In this document: in pieces, positions 7,537 through 15,355 of the stretch | How positions within the stretch are numbered: position 1 is the stretch's first letter | Layout: each line of letters starts with the position of its first letter | Source of the DNA: DASWIG01 sp965371445 | GTDB taxonomy: Bacteria; Acidobacteriota; Thermoanaerobaculia; Multivoradales; J023 | NCBI GenBank assembly: GCA_965371445.1 | Contig: CBDUYN010000091.1 | Span: 1-39,617, forward strand | Direction: 5' to 3' | DNA: 39,617 bases | Program-made: the position numbers and the translations under genes | The notes under the pieces: model-generated | The model's input: the letters and a program-made list of their open reading frames with translations, nothing else | What the model was told of the DNA's origin: nothing | Databases searched by the model: none

Positions 7537-9222
7537 ATTTCAAAAATCGAAGGAAATCTCCGCGGCGTCAAGACTTCGCTCAAGCGAACGCTGGAGCGTA
7601 CCTACCGGCGCCGGGTGGACGCCGACGAGGTGGTCTCGCCGGAGCTCGCCCGCCACCTGACGAACGTCTCGCGCGAGCTCGGACGCCAGGTCGGGGTCTT
7701 CATCAGCCGCGAGGGCGCGGTCAAGACGGTCTTCGTCGGCGACGCGACGGAGCTCCACCTCCCCGACGTCGGACGGCTCCGCGGCGGCTCAGGCCGCTTC
7801 CGCGGCCTGCGCTACGTCCACACCCACCTGCGCGGCGAGCCGCTTTCCGACGACGACCTCAACGACCTCGCGCTCCTGCGCCTCGACGCCGTCGCGGTCG
7901 TCCAGGCCGACGAGGAAGGCCTGCCCGGGGCGATCGAGGTGGCCCTGATCGAGCCCTACCACGACGGTGAGGACGGCGACGCGACCGAAGAGCCCTTCCG
8001 CCGCCTCCAGGCGCGGGACGTCTATTCGCTGGGCTTTGACTTCGACGTCGAGATCCGCGCCCTCGAAGACGAGTTCTCGCGCCTCACCCGCGGCGCCGCC
8101 GGCAAGACGGCGCGCGAGCGGGCGCTTCTGATCGGCGTACGCCCCGAGGACGACCACTTCGAGGAGATGCTGGAGCTCGTCGAGGCGGCCGGCGTCGACG
8201 TCGCGGGCCAGGTACGCCAGAAGCGTTTCCGCGTCCATCCGAAAACCGTGGTCGGACGCGGGAAGCTGAACGACATCATCTTCGAGGGGATGCGCAAGCG
8301 GGCCGACGTGGCGATTTTCGACATCGACCTGAAGCCCGCCCAGGCGCGCGCTTTCGAGGACGCGACCGGAATGAAGGCGATCGATCGCACGCAGCTGATC
8401 CTCGACATCTTCGCGCAACGCGCCAAGAGCCGCGACGGCAAGCTTCAGGTCGAGCTGGCGCAGCTCAAGTACTCGCTCCCCCGGCTGACGGACAGGGACG
8501 CCGGCCTGTCGCGCCTGACGGGCGGCATCGGCGGCCGCGGCCCCGGCGAGACGGTGATGGAGATCGGACGCCGGCGCCTGCGCGACCGGATCCGGGCGCT
8601 CGAAAAACAGACCGAGCAGCTTTCACGTCAGCGCGACCTGCGCCGCCGCCGTCGCCGCGACGAGCAGATCCCGACCCTCTCGATCATCGGCTACACCAAC
8701 GCCGGCAAGTCGACGCTTCTAAACGCCTTGACCCGTAGCGACATCGAGGTCGCCGACCAGCTTTTCATGACGCTCGACCCGACGAGCCGGCGCCTGCGCT
8801 TCCCGCGCGAGGGCGAGGTCGTCGTGACCGACACGGTGGGCTTCATCAGCGAGCTCCCCAAGGACCTGCTGGCGGCCTTCCGCGCCACCCTGGAGGAGCT
8901 CGCCGACGCCGACCTCCTGCTCCATGTCGTCGACGTGGCCGACGAACGGCTGGAGGGCAAGAAAGAGGCGGTGGAGCGGCTGCTCGAAGAGCTCGAGCTG
9001 GCCGAGATCCCGCGTCTTTTGGTGCTCAACAAGGCCGACCTCCTGGTGGACGGACAGGCCGAGCGGTTGGCCGAGGTCCACGGCGGCGTGGCGCTCTCGG
9101 CGGCGAAGCGCCGTGGCATGGGGGACCTGATCGCGGCGGCGGAGGAGGTCCTGGGACGACGCAAGCCGCTTCTCCGGACCTATCCGGGCGAAGAGGAGGC
9201 CGCGGCGGCGGCCGAGGAATGA
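7537..9222 (+). CDS. hflX: ribosome-associated GTPase HflX, probable ATT start
   Basis: HflX splits stalled or hibernating ribosomes using GTP. This is the long form. The usual GNxxGLK/LERxYRRRV opening is present as ISKIEGNLRGVKTSLKR and LERTYRRRVDADEVVSP. It is followed by the HflX N-terminal domain (GRGKLNDI, then QLKYSLPRLT) and the G domain: GYTNAGKST (Walker A), TSRR switch region, DTVGFI (G3) and NKAD (G4). The conserved start lies upstream of the first GTG (7615), and no ATG, GTG or TTG occurs between that conserved block and the in-frame TGA at 7501. ATT at 7537 sits 7 nt after GGGAGA, so I take it as the start (561 residues). Starting at GTG 7615 would remove 26 family-typical residues. 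Confidence 0.9.
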   Translation: MSKIEGNLRGVKTSLKRTLERTYRRRVDADEVVSPELARHLTNVSRELGRQVGVFISREGAVKTVFVGDATELHLPDVGRLRGGSGRFRGLRYVHTHLRGEPLSDDDLNDLALLRLDAVAVVQADEEGLPGAIEVALIEPYHDGEDGDATEEPFRRLQARDVYSLGFDFDVEIRALEDEFSRLTRGAAGKTARERALLIGVRPEDDHFEEMLELVEAAGVDVAGQVRQKRFRVHPKTVVGRGKLNDIIFEGMRKRADVAIFDIDLKPAQARAFEDATGMKAIDRTQLILDIFAQRAKSRDGKLQVELAQLKYSLPRLTDRDAGLSRLTGGIGGRGPGETVMEIGRRRLRDRIRALEKQTEQLSRQRDLRRRRRRDEQIPTLSIIGYTNAGKSTLLNALTRSDIEVADQLFMTLDPTSRRLRFPREGEVVVTDTVGFISELPKDLLAAFRATLEELADADLLLHVVDVADERLEGKKEAVERLLEELELAEIPRLLVLNKADLLVDGQAERLAEVHGGVALSAAKRRGMGDLIAAAEEVLGRRKPLLRTYPGEEEAAAAAEE

Positions 9223-9250
9223 ACCGTCCCGCTGGGAGCGCCGGCGTGGC

Positions 9251-9940
9251 TTAGGGCAAGGCTCTCTGGAACGAGCGGGCCTCCGCGGGCACCCGGCGCG
9301 CCCGGCCCTCGAAGAGGATCCCCCGCGCGCTCAGCGACTCGCCGTAGTACGCGGCGTTGGCCTTGCGGTCGGGTGCGAGGCGTCCGCCCTCGAGCGAGAT
9401 GCCGGCAAAAAGCCCCTTGGCTTTCGAGTAGGCGAGGATCTCGGCGTTCATCCTGAGGTCGGTGCCGGCCTCGGCCGTCCGGCCGATCGGCCCGGCGGCG
9501 ACGCTGGCGTCGGCGCCCAGGGTGGACTTGCTTTTGAGGAGCGAGCGGGCGCTTTTCTCCGTCAGGAAGAAAAGGACGAGGTCGCTCGACTCGCCGCCGA
9601 TCTGGAGCCCGAAGCTACCGCCGCTGATCTGGAAGAATGCCGGCGCGCTCCACCCCCCGCGGCCGCGGCAGCTGACGACGCCGCGGCCGTGGCGTCCGCC
9701 CCAGCCGATAGCGCCTTTGATGACGTTGGGGAAGACCGCGATGCACTCGGCCTTCTTGAGCAGGCGCTCCGGCACGGTGCGGTCGCGCGCCGAGAGGAGC
9801 TCTTCGTAGACTTCTTCGGCGCGCCGGACCTTGCGCGCCAGCTTCTCCGGATTCCGCGCCTGGGCGACGCTCGGTAGAAGGGCGAAGATCGCGATCAGAG
9901 CCCAGGTCAGAAGCTTCGGGTGAGGGTCGTGTCGAGTCAT
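9251..9940 (-). CDS. secreted SYLF-domain (YSC84-type) lipid-binding protein
   Basis: 229 residues with a Sec signal peptide (hydrophobic core about residues 10-26, cleavage near VAQARN). The mature part matches the SYLF/YSC84 domain: ERLLKKAECIAVFPNVIKGA, then the GGRHGRGVVSCR and GGWSAPAFFQISGGSFGLQIG signature, and later GRTAEAGTDLRMNAEILAYS. These proteins bind phosphoinositides or other lipids in eukaryotes and are envelope proteins of unknown role in bacteria. A good ribosome site (GGAGAG) precedes the ATG. It is convergent with hflX (28 bp between stops) and appears monocistronic. Confidence 0.9.
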   Translation of the reverse strand: MTRHDPHPKLLTWALIAIFALLPSVAQARNPEKLARKVRRAEEVYEELLSARDRTVPERLLKKAECIAVFPNVIKGAIGWGGRHGRGVVSCRGRGGWSAPAFFQISGGSFGLQIGGESSDLVLFFLTEKSARSLLKSKSTLGADASVAAGPIGRTAEAGTDLRMNAEILAYSKAKGLFAGISLEGGRLAPDRKANAAYYGESLSARGILFEGRARRVPAEARSFQRALP

Positions 9941-10118
9941 GAGTCTCTCCAGTGAGGACGCGGACTTCCGGAGGCACCCCAGTGTTCTAGCTTACCAGAC
10001 ACTCTCCTTCTCAGGTCAGCCTTCATCGGCCGCGGGGGATTTCCAGGAGAGAAGCTCCGCTGCCTTGTGGTACCATGCCCGCAAGGCTGAGGTCGAGTCC
10101 CCTCCTCGCTGGTGATGG

Positions 10119-10807
10119 ATGCGGATGAAGACGAAGAACCAGATCGCCCAGAATGCGGTCCGCCTTCTCGCGGCGCGCTGCCCGCGCCTGACGGGCATGT
10201 GTTACTGGGCGGGTACGTCGTCGATTGCCATCGAAGAGCTCGGGCACGCGAGTCCTTCGATCTCGATTTCCACACCCATCAGGCGCTCGTGGACGTCCGT
10301 CCGATCCTTGCCGAGCTGCAGTCGGAGCTCGGGGAGTCGTTCTCCGTGTTGCAGGTTCCGGACGCCTACGGTTCAAGCTTCAGCGGTGTGCTGCGGCTGC
10401 CGGACGGCGAGCAGATCACGATCGAGGTGCTGGCCAACTTCGAGAACGTCCCGGAGCAGGACTTGGTCGACGCCGAGACCGCGCCGACGATCAAGCGCGT
10501 CTCGCTGCGGCGCTACCTGGCGGACAAGATCCAATGTGTCGCCGAACGCGTTGAGGCTCGCGATCTGGTCGATATCGCGGCGGTGCTCCGGCAGCAGCCG
10601 AAGCTCGAGCCGGTCGCCCGGCAGGCGCTGGCGGCACAGGATGCGTTGCTGATCACCGAACGGCTGCAATCGTGGACCGACGCCTCAATCGCCGCGGACC
10701 TCGAGGCTTATCCGGAGGTGGATCCAAAGGAAGCGGGCCGCGCCCGCGATCGTCTCCTGCTCTGGCTGAAGACGCTGGCCCACCGGGAAAAAGGCTCAGG
10801 CGGATGA
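10119..10807 (+). pseudogene. AbiEii/AbiGii-type nucleotidyltransferase, frameshifted
   Basis: Two frames together make one protein. The first begins at ATG 10119 or 10125 (MKTKNQIAQNAV) and reaches YWAGTSSIAIEELGH, a version of the family motif YLxGGTALAxxLGHR. The second picks up at about 10248 with RESFDLDFHTH, the catalytic DLD region. A one-base deletion between 10247 and 10248 (CAC|GCG) breaks the join; restoring one base gives ELGHRESFDLDF. Downstream the second frame reads cleanly to 10807, with LRRYLADKIQ and VEARDLVDIAAVL as expected for the family. AbiEii proteins are the toxin of type IV toxin-antitoxin or abortive infection systems. Unless this is a sequencing error, the gene is inactive. 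Confidence 0.7.
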
Positions 10808-11097
10808 AGCGCTCGTACCGGTTCGTGGAGAGCGTCGGCAGCGTGCAGTGCGCCCTGGGCCCCGGCCGCGCGGTCACGCTCCCGGTTTTCCCCGGCATCC
10901 TCAAGCACCCGACCGTAGACGAGCTCCGTGAGCTCCTGGCGAGACCGGCGGTTGCCCGAAAGTACACCATCCTGGCGCTGCGCAAGGCGCCGTGGCAGGT
11001 GCTCCGCGAGTTCCCGCGCGACTGGCTTGAGACCTGCCTGGCCGAGGCGAACCTGCGGGCCGGCCGGGCGCATGCCCTGCGCTTCCTGCTGTCCTGA
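10804..11097 (+). CDS. small partner protein of the nucleotidyltransferase, unknown function
   Basis: 97 residues. The ATG at 10804 overlaps the upstream stop (ATGA), indicating translational coupling. The sequence (KRSYRFVESVGSVQCALGPG, then HPTVDELRELLARPAVARKY, then WLETCLAEANLRAGRAHALR) is soluble with helical segments. I do not recognise a family. It lacks an AbiEi-like winged helix, so it is not the usual cognate antitoxin, and it lies downstream rather than upstream. It may still be the antitoxin or an accessory subunit; this is inferred from the overlap only. Confidence 0.6.
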   Translation: MKRSYRFVESVGSVQCALGPGRAVTLPVFPGILKHPTVDELRELLARPAVARKYTILALRKAPWQVLREFPRDWLETCLAEANLRAGRAHALRFLLS

Positions 11098-11112
11098 CAC
11101 TTTTGGGTTTGC

Positions 11113-12564
11113 TCAGAACTTGAACAGAAGCTCCAACCGCCCCCCATAAGGCGAACGGTCCAGCCCCTCGTCATAGCCGACGAAGCCGTCGACCACCACC
11201 ACCATGTGGTGCCCTACGGCCGACTGGAAACGTATCGTCCCGGCGTAGGCGTCGGAGACGTCGGAGCTCGTGCCGACCCGCGCCGCCGCCTCAAAAAGTA
11301 GCTGACGACGGTTGTGCGCCATGAACTTCTGGTAGCCGATCGCAGCCCCCGCGACGTCGCGGGCACGCGCCGAGAGCGGCGCCGCGTAGCTGCCGAGGCC
11401 CACTGCCGCGAAGTTGACGCCGGCGCGTCCCAGGAGGCCGCTCCCGGGCCCACCGACGCCGCGCGCCGCGGGCGTGTATTCGTCGACCGCCAGGAAGGTC
11501 GTGAAATACACCAGGTCCTCGCTGTAGGCCGGCGTATACGAGAGCTCGCTGAAGAGGAGGAAACCGTCGGTCGCAGCCGTCGACTCCTCGTCGAGCGCGT
11601 GCGAGCCCAGGAGGCGAAACGAGCTGTTCATCTTGCCGAGCCGCTGCACCGAGCTGATCCCCGCCGCCACCAGGTCGCCGTGGGGAAAGCTCGAATAGGC
11701 GTCGACGTAGGCGATGTCGATCTCGACCGTCGACTTGCGAAAGTCCGTCGACGTCAGAAGCGCGTAGAGGTTCGCCGAGCGTTCTTCCGCGTTCGAGACG
11801 TTGATGTTGTCCCAACCGTAGAAAAACGTCATTCGAAAGTTCGACGTCGGCTTCGGCTGGAGCGTGTTGCGCGTAAAACCGATGCCGTCGATCGTGTCGT
11901 TTAGAAGCATGCCTTCCTGGAAGAAAAGCGGCTGGCGGCCGACGGAAAAACCGATGTCGAGCGACTTGAAGTCGTCGCGGTCGAGGTTGGGAAAGATCTC
12001 GCCGAAGTCGCCCTCGAACCACAGGACCTCGACGTTGGCGTCGATTTCGTCGACGAATTCGCCGTCGAGGGCCGGATCGGGATGCTCGAAGAAAAAACTC
12101 GTGAAGCGGCCGTCCTCGTCGAGAGCGCGCACGCCGACGACGAGCCGCTCGGTGCCCGAGAGCTGGAGGTTGGCGAACAGATCGAGGCGGTTCGTCCACT
12201 CGGTGATCCGCGAGCCGTCGAACGCGTCGCTTTCGTAAGACTGGACGGCGGTGCGGAAGTTGCCGAACAAAAGCAGCTGCGGCTGCCACACGGCGCCCGT
12301 CGGAAGCTGGATCCCCGGATCGAGGGTGCCGGTGCCGAGGTAGGGCTCGCCGAGCTCCAGGAGCGGCTTCGGACGCTTCGGGACGGCGTCGATTTGAAGC
12401 GGGATGTCCTCGTCGGAAAAACGGCTCGAATGGCCGTGCTTGCCGCCGTCGTCGTGTTCGTCGTGCGCCGCGGGCTTGCCGCGGGGGTCGGAGAGCTCCG
12501 GCGTCTCGGCCCAGGCCGCTGCGGCGAGGAGGAGCGTGAGGAGGGTGGCGAGAGCGGCTTTCAT
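11113..12564 (-). CDS. outer-membrane porin-like beta-barrel protein
   Basis: 483 residues with a signal peptide (MKAALATLLTLLLAAAAWAE). A His- and Asp-rich stretch follows (HDEHDDGGKHGHSS, about residues 34-47), which may bind metal or heme. The rest alternates polar and hydrophobic residues with many short strands and ends in LELLFKF, the terminal aromatic that marks Omp85-dependent outer-membrane barrels. Motifs such as DIGFSVGRQPLFFQEG and NDTIDGIGFTRN resemble porins of the alginate-export or DUF1302-like kind. Its ATG overlaps the stop of the cytochrome gene upstream (12561-12564), so the two are translationally coupled and the products probably act together in the envelope. Confidence 0.75.
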   Translation of the reverse strand: MKAALATLLTLLLAAAAWAETPELSDPRGKPAAHDEHDDGGKHGHSSRFSDEDIPLQIDAVPKRPKPLLELGEPYLGTGTLDPGIQLPTGAVWQPQLLLFGNFRTAVQSYESDAFDGSRITEWTNRLDLFANLQLSGTERLVVGVRALDEDGRFTSFFFEHPDPALDGEFVDEIDANVEVLWFEGDFGEIFPNLDRDDFKSLDIGFSVGRQPLFFQEGMLLNDTIDGIGFTRNTLQPKPTSNFRMTFFYGWDNINVSNAEERSANLYALLTSTDFRKSTVEIDIAYVDAYSSFPHGDLVAAGISSVQRLGKMNSSFRLLGSHALDEESTAATDGFLLFSELSYTPAYSEDLVYFTTFLAVDEYTPAARGVGGPGSGLLGRAGVNFAAVGLGSYAAPLSARARDVAGAAIGYQKFMAHNRRQLLFEAAARVGTSSDVSDAYAGTIRFQSAVGHHMVVVVDGFVGYDEGLDRSPYGGRLELLFKF

Positions 12565-14369
12565 CGCCTCAGCCTCCCTTCCCCGTCGGCTTGGGACGCC
12601 TCTCCCAGGTCGATGTCACGCTCCCAGAGGACGAGATGTCCGGCGACGACGCGGTCCGCGACCTCCCTGGGGCTCATGAAATAGTCGAAGCCGACCCCCT
12701 TGATGGCGTTCACCAGGTTGACCGGGATCATGCCGGCGACGAGCTGAACGCGCGCCTTGTAGGGTCCCTTGCCCGTCAGCTCCTTCGGCGGCACCTGGTA
12801 GGTCGCCCAGCGGCTGGCGTTGGGCGGGATGCCCTGCTTGTGCTTGCGGGCTCCCGCGGGCCGGCCGGTCAGGATCGTCGAGGAGGTCGAGGGACGCAGA
12901 AAAACGAGCGGGTCCGGCGAGTGGTTGATCGCCAGCACCTGCTCGCGGTCGCCGCCCCGCACCATGCGGGTGATGAAGCGCGACTGGAGGCTGAAGAGCT
13001 GCTTGTCGAGGGGCAGCTCGCCGTTGTGGACGTAGAGCGAATGGTTGTCGCGCACGTCGCCGTTGGAGTCGAGGTCGCCCGAGCGGAAGACCACGTGCCC
13101 CTCGCGGTCGGTCACCGTCACCCGCAGGAAGACGAGCCGCTCGGCGTCAAAACCCGTCGGGACGCCGTGGCCGTCGGTGGCGTTTCGGACCTCGACCTTG
13201 AACTTCAAGCCCCGACGCTCGTCGGCGTGGACGACCTCGACGTCGCCGAACTGGTAGCCCGCCTGGAGGACCTTGCGCCGCGCGACGTTCGCCTCCTCGA
13301 GAAGCGCCAGGTTCTCCTCGAGGATGTCGCGGGCGTCGTAGCGATCGTCGATCGAGCGCCAGCGCTCGGGAAACTCGTAGTCTTCCGGGCGGTTATCTTC
13401 GAACTCGTCGGTGCCCCAGCCGGCCTCGTGGTCGAAATCGAGCCACTCGCGGATCGTGGCGAGCTCCGAGGCCTTGGTGTTGTGCGGAAAGATCCCGGGA
13501 TGGACGACCGAGTGGTCGGGACCGATGAACATGTGGTCGGTCTTCTTGCGCGCCGTTGTGGGCTTGCCGCCGACGATCGCCGCAGGCCCCTCCGCGTAGC
13601 CGGAGTCGACGCCCTGCTCCTTGCCCATGTGGCAGTCCTGGCAGGAGACCTCGTTTTTGGCGGCCGGAGAGTTCTTGAACTCGCTGAACGCCTCCTCCAG
13701 GCGGAAGCCGTTGACCAGGTTGACGTCGTGGCAGGTGCCGCAAAAACCCGAGGTCCGCAGCTGAAAGAACTCTTCGGCGCGGGTGTGGATCGTCCGTCCG
13801 GCGCGTCCGCGCTCGGTGTTGACGCTGTACTCGCCGCTCTCGATGACCCGCCGGAGCTCCTCGTTGCCGGTCGGTCCGAAGACCGGCTCGAAGAGATCGC
13901 CCTCGACGATCGCCAGGCGTCCGGAGAGCTTGCCGTAGGCCTTGTTGACCCGGTGGCAGACGATGCAGGTCACGCCCTCGCGCGAGGTCGGGTGGCGGTC
14001 CATGTTCGACATGAACTCGGGCTCGCCGAGGTTCATGCCCACCGGATCGTGGCAACGGATGCAGAAGTCGCCGTTGGTGCCGTTGGTCAGAAGCTGCACG
14101 GCGCCGGTGAAGGCGTTGAAGACCGGGCTCATCTGGGAGTAGGCGTGGGGCGAGACCGACCACTCGCGGTAGTGGTCCGGGTGGCACGTGGCACAGGTCG
14201 TGGCCGAGGGGAAGCGGTTCTCGAGGAAGAGCTGCTCGTGCTCCTCATCGGCGCCCAGGGTCTCTTCCTGGGCGATCGCCGGCAACGCCGCGATCGCGAG
14301 AGCTGCCAGCAGCAACGGGAACATTCGGCGGTGTGAGGCCGTCTGGAACGCGGCAGTGAACGTCGTCAT
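12561..14369 (-). CDS. periplasmic five-heme cytochrome c
   Basis: 602 residues from the ATG at 14369, chosen because AGGAGG lies just upstream and a signal peptide follows (hydrophobic about residues 16-33). Five CxxCH motifs are visible: CATCH (59-63), CIRCH (103-107), CIVCH (135-139), CGTCH (210-214) and CQDCH (243-247). Spacing and surrounding sequence (HPDHYREW near the first, EGVTCIVCHR) recall the cytochrome c-554/c-552 group. The C-terminal 300 residues hold no CxxCH and look like a beta-rich domain (EVRNATDGHGVPTGFDAERL), seen in other multiheme proteins. It is probably an electron carrier or an oxidoreductase in the periplasm. Coupling to a porin suggests a porin-cytochrome conduit, but substrate and direction are unknown. 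Confidence 0.85.
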   Translation of the reverse strand: MTTFTAAFQTASHRRMFPLLLAALAIAALPAIAQEETLGADEEHEQLFLENRFPSATTCATCHPDHYREWSVSPHAYSQMSPVFNAFTGAVQLLTNGTNGDFCIRCHDPVGMNLGEPEFMSNMDRHPTSREGVTCIVCHRVNKAYGKLSGRLAIVEGDLFEPVFGPTGNEELRRVIESGEYSVNTERGRAGRTIHTRAEEFFQLRTSGFCGTCHDVNLVNGFRLEEAFSEFKNSPAAKNEVSCQDCHMGKEQGVDSGYAEGPAAIVGGKPTTARKKTDHMFIGPDHSVVHPGIFPHNTKASELATIREWLDFDHEAGWGTDEFEDNRPEDYEFPERWRSIDDRYDARDILEENLALLEEANVARRKVLQAGYQFGDVEVVHADERRGLKFKVEVRNATDGHGVPTGFDAERLVFLRVTVTDREGHVVFRSGDLDSNGDVRDNHSLYVHNGELPLDKQLFSLQSRFITRMVRGGDREQVLAINHSPDPLVFLRPSTSSTILTGRPAGARKHKQGIPPNASRWATYQVPPKELTGKGPYKARVQLVAGMIPVNLVNAIKGVGFDYFMSPREVADRVVAGHLVLWERDIDLGEASQADGEGRLRR

Positions 14370-14499
14370 CTCTACCTCCTGGAGCACGGACCGAGGGCGC
14401 GGTCTCCCCCCGCCCAGGTTCGATTTCGTAGTCCCTGGGATTCTACGGATCGTCCCGGGGCCGGTCAAATACCGCGGCCGGCCGACATGGCCGCCGCGC

Positions 14500-15159
14500 T
14501 TACTCTGGCTGCGGCACGATCCGCAAGTACGGCCGGAGCGCCTTCCAGCCGTCCGGGAACTTCTTTTTCGCCGCCTCGTCCGGAACCGCCGGCAGGATGA
14601 TCACGTCCTCGCCCGGCTTCCAGTTCACCGGGGTCGCCACCTGGTGCTTTGCCGTCAGCTGCATGGAGTCCAGCACCCGCAGGACCTCGTCGAAGTTGCG
14701 CCCCGTGCTCATCGGGTAGGTGATCGTCAGCTTGACCTTCTTGTCGGGCCCGATGACGAAGACCGAGCGGACCGTGGCGTTGTCGGCGGCCGTGCGCTCT
14801 CCGGCCTCGCGCTCGGCGTCCGGGTGGATCATGTCGAAGAGCTTGGCCACCTTGAGGTCGGTGTCGCCGATCAACGGGTAGCCGACCCGATGGCCCTGGG
14901 TCTCCTCAATGTCCTTGAGCCATTTGTCGTGGTCGTCGACGGAATCGACGCTCAGGCCGATGATCTTGCAGTGGCGCTTTTCGAGCTCCGGCTGGAGCCC
15001 CGCCATGTAGCCCAGCTCCGTGGTGCATACGGGCGTGAAGTCCTTGGGATGAGAGAATAGGATCGCCCAGCCGTCGCCGATCCACTCGTGGAAACGGATC
15101 GTGCCTTGGGTGGTTTCCGCCGTGAAGTCGGGTACTTCGTCGCCGAGTCGCAGGGACAT
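14500..15159 (-). CDS. 1-Cys peroxiredoxin (Prx6 family)
   Basis: 219 residues; AGGAGG precedes the ATG at 15159. The peroxidatic site is FSHPKDFTPVCTTELG with Cys45. The Prx6-type C-terminal extension is present (VNWKPGEDVIILPAVPDEAAKKKFP). The enzyme reduces H2O2 and alkyl hydroperoxides in the cytoplasm. No CxxC resolving partner is nearby. It lies downstream of a divergent intergenic region containing helical-phase direct repeats. A 32-bp stretch of this gene (14841-14872, encoding IGDTDLKVAK) is duplicated exactly at 20465-20496. Confidence 0.93.
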   Translation of the reverse strand: MSLRLGDEVPDFTAETTQGTIRFHEWIGDGWAILFSHPKDFTPVCTTELGYMAGLQPELEKRHCKIIGLSVDSVDDHDKWLKDIEETQGHRVGYPLIGDTDLKVAKLFDMIHPDAEREAGERTAADNATVRSVFVIGPDKKVKLTITYPMSTGRNFDEVLRVLDSMQLTAKHQVATPVNWKPGEDVIILPAVPDEAAKKKFPDGWKALRPYLRIVPQPE

Positions 15160-15221
15160 AGCTGACCTCCTGATCCTGAGTTTTGAGCCAGGATAGCCCG
15201 TCCCGCGGGGAAACGCAAGCC

Positions 15222-15260
15222 GGTTGGTATGGTTGGTATCGGTTGGTATCGGTTGGTATC
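15222..15260. repeat. 10-bp direct repeats GGTTGGTATC
   Basis: Three perfect copies (15231-15260) and one copy lacking its last base (15222-15230) stand head to tail between the divergent peroxiredoxin gene and the secreted protein gene. The 10-bp period places each copy on about the same face of the helix, as in multi-site operators. It could equally be a slippage-prone repeat of no function. Confidence 0.8.
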
Positions 15261-15355
15261 GCCTTGAGCGATCTCGGCGTCCAGGGCGAAAGATCCGCTT
15301 TTCCACGATAGAATCCCGGCCTGCAACCCTCGACAGGCCCTCACGGAGATCCATC

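Noticed and set aside
12591..14336. 581-codon plus-strand frame opposite the cytochrome gene
   Set aside because: The minus strand carries five CxxCH motifs, a signal peptide and a good ribosome site; the opposite frame has none of these.
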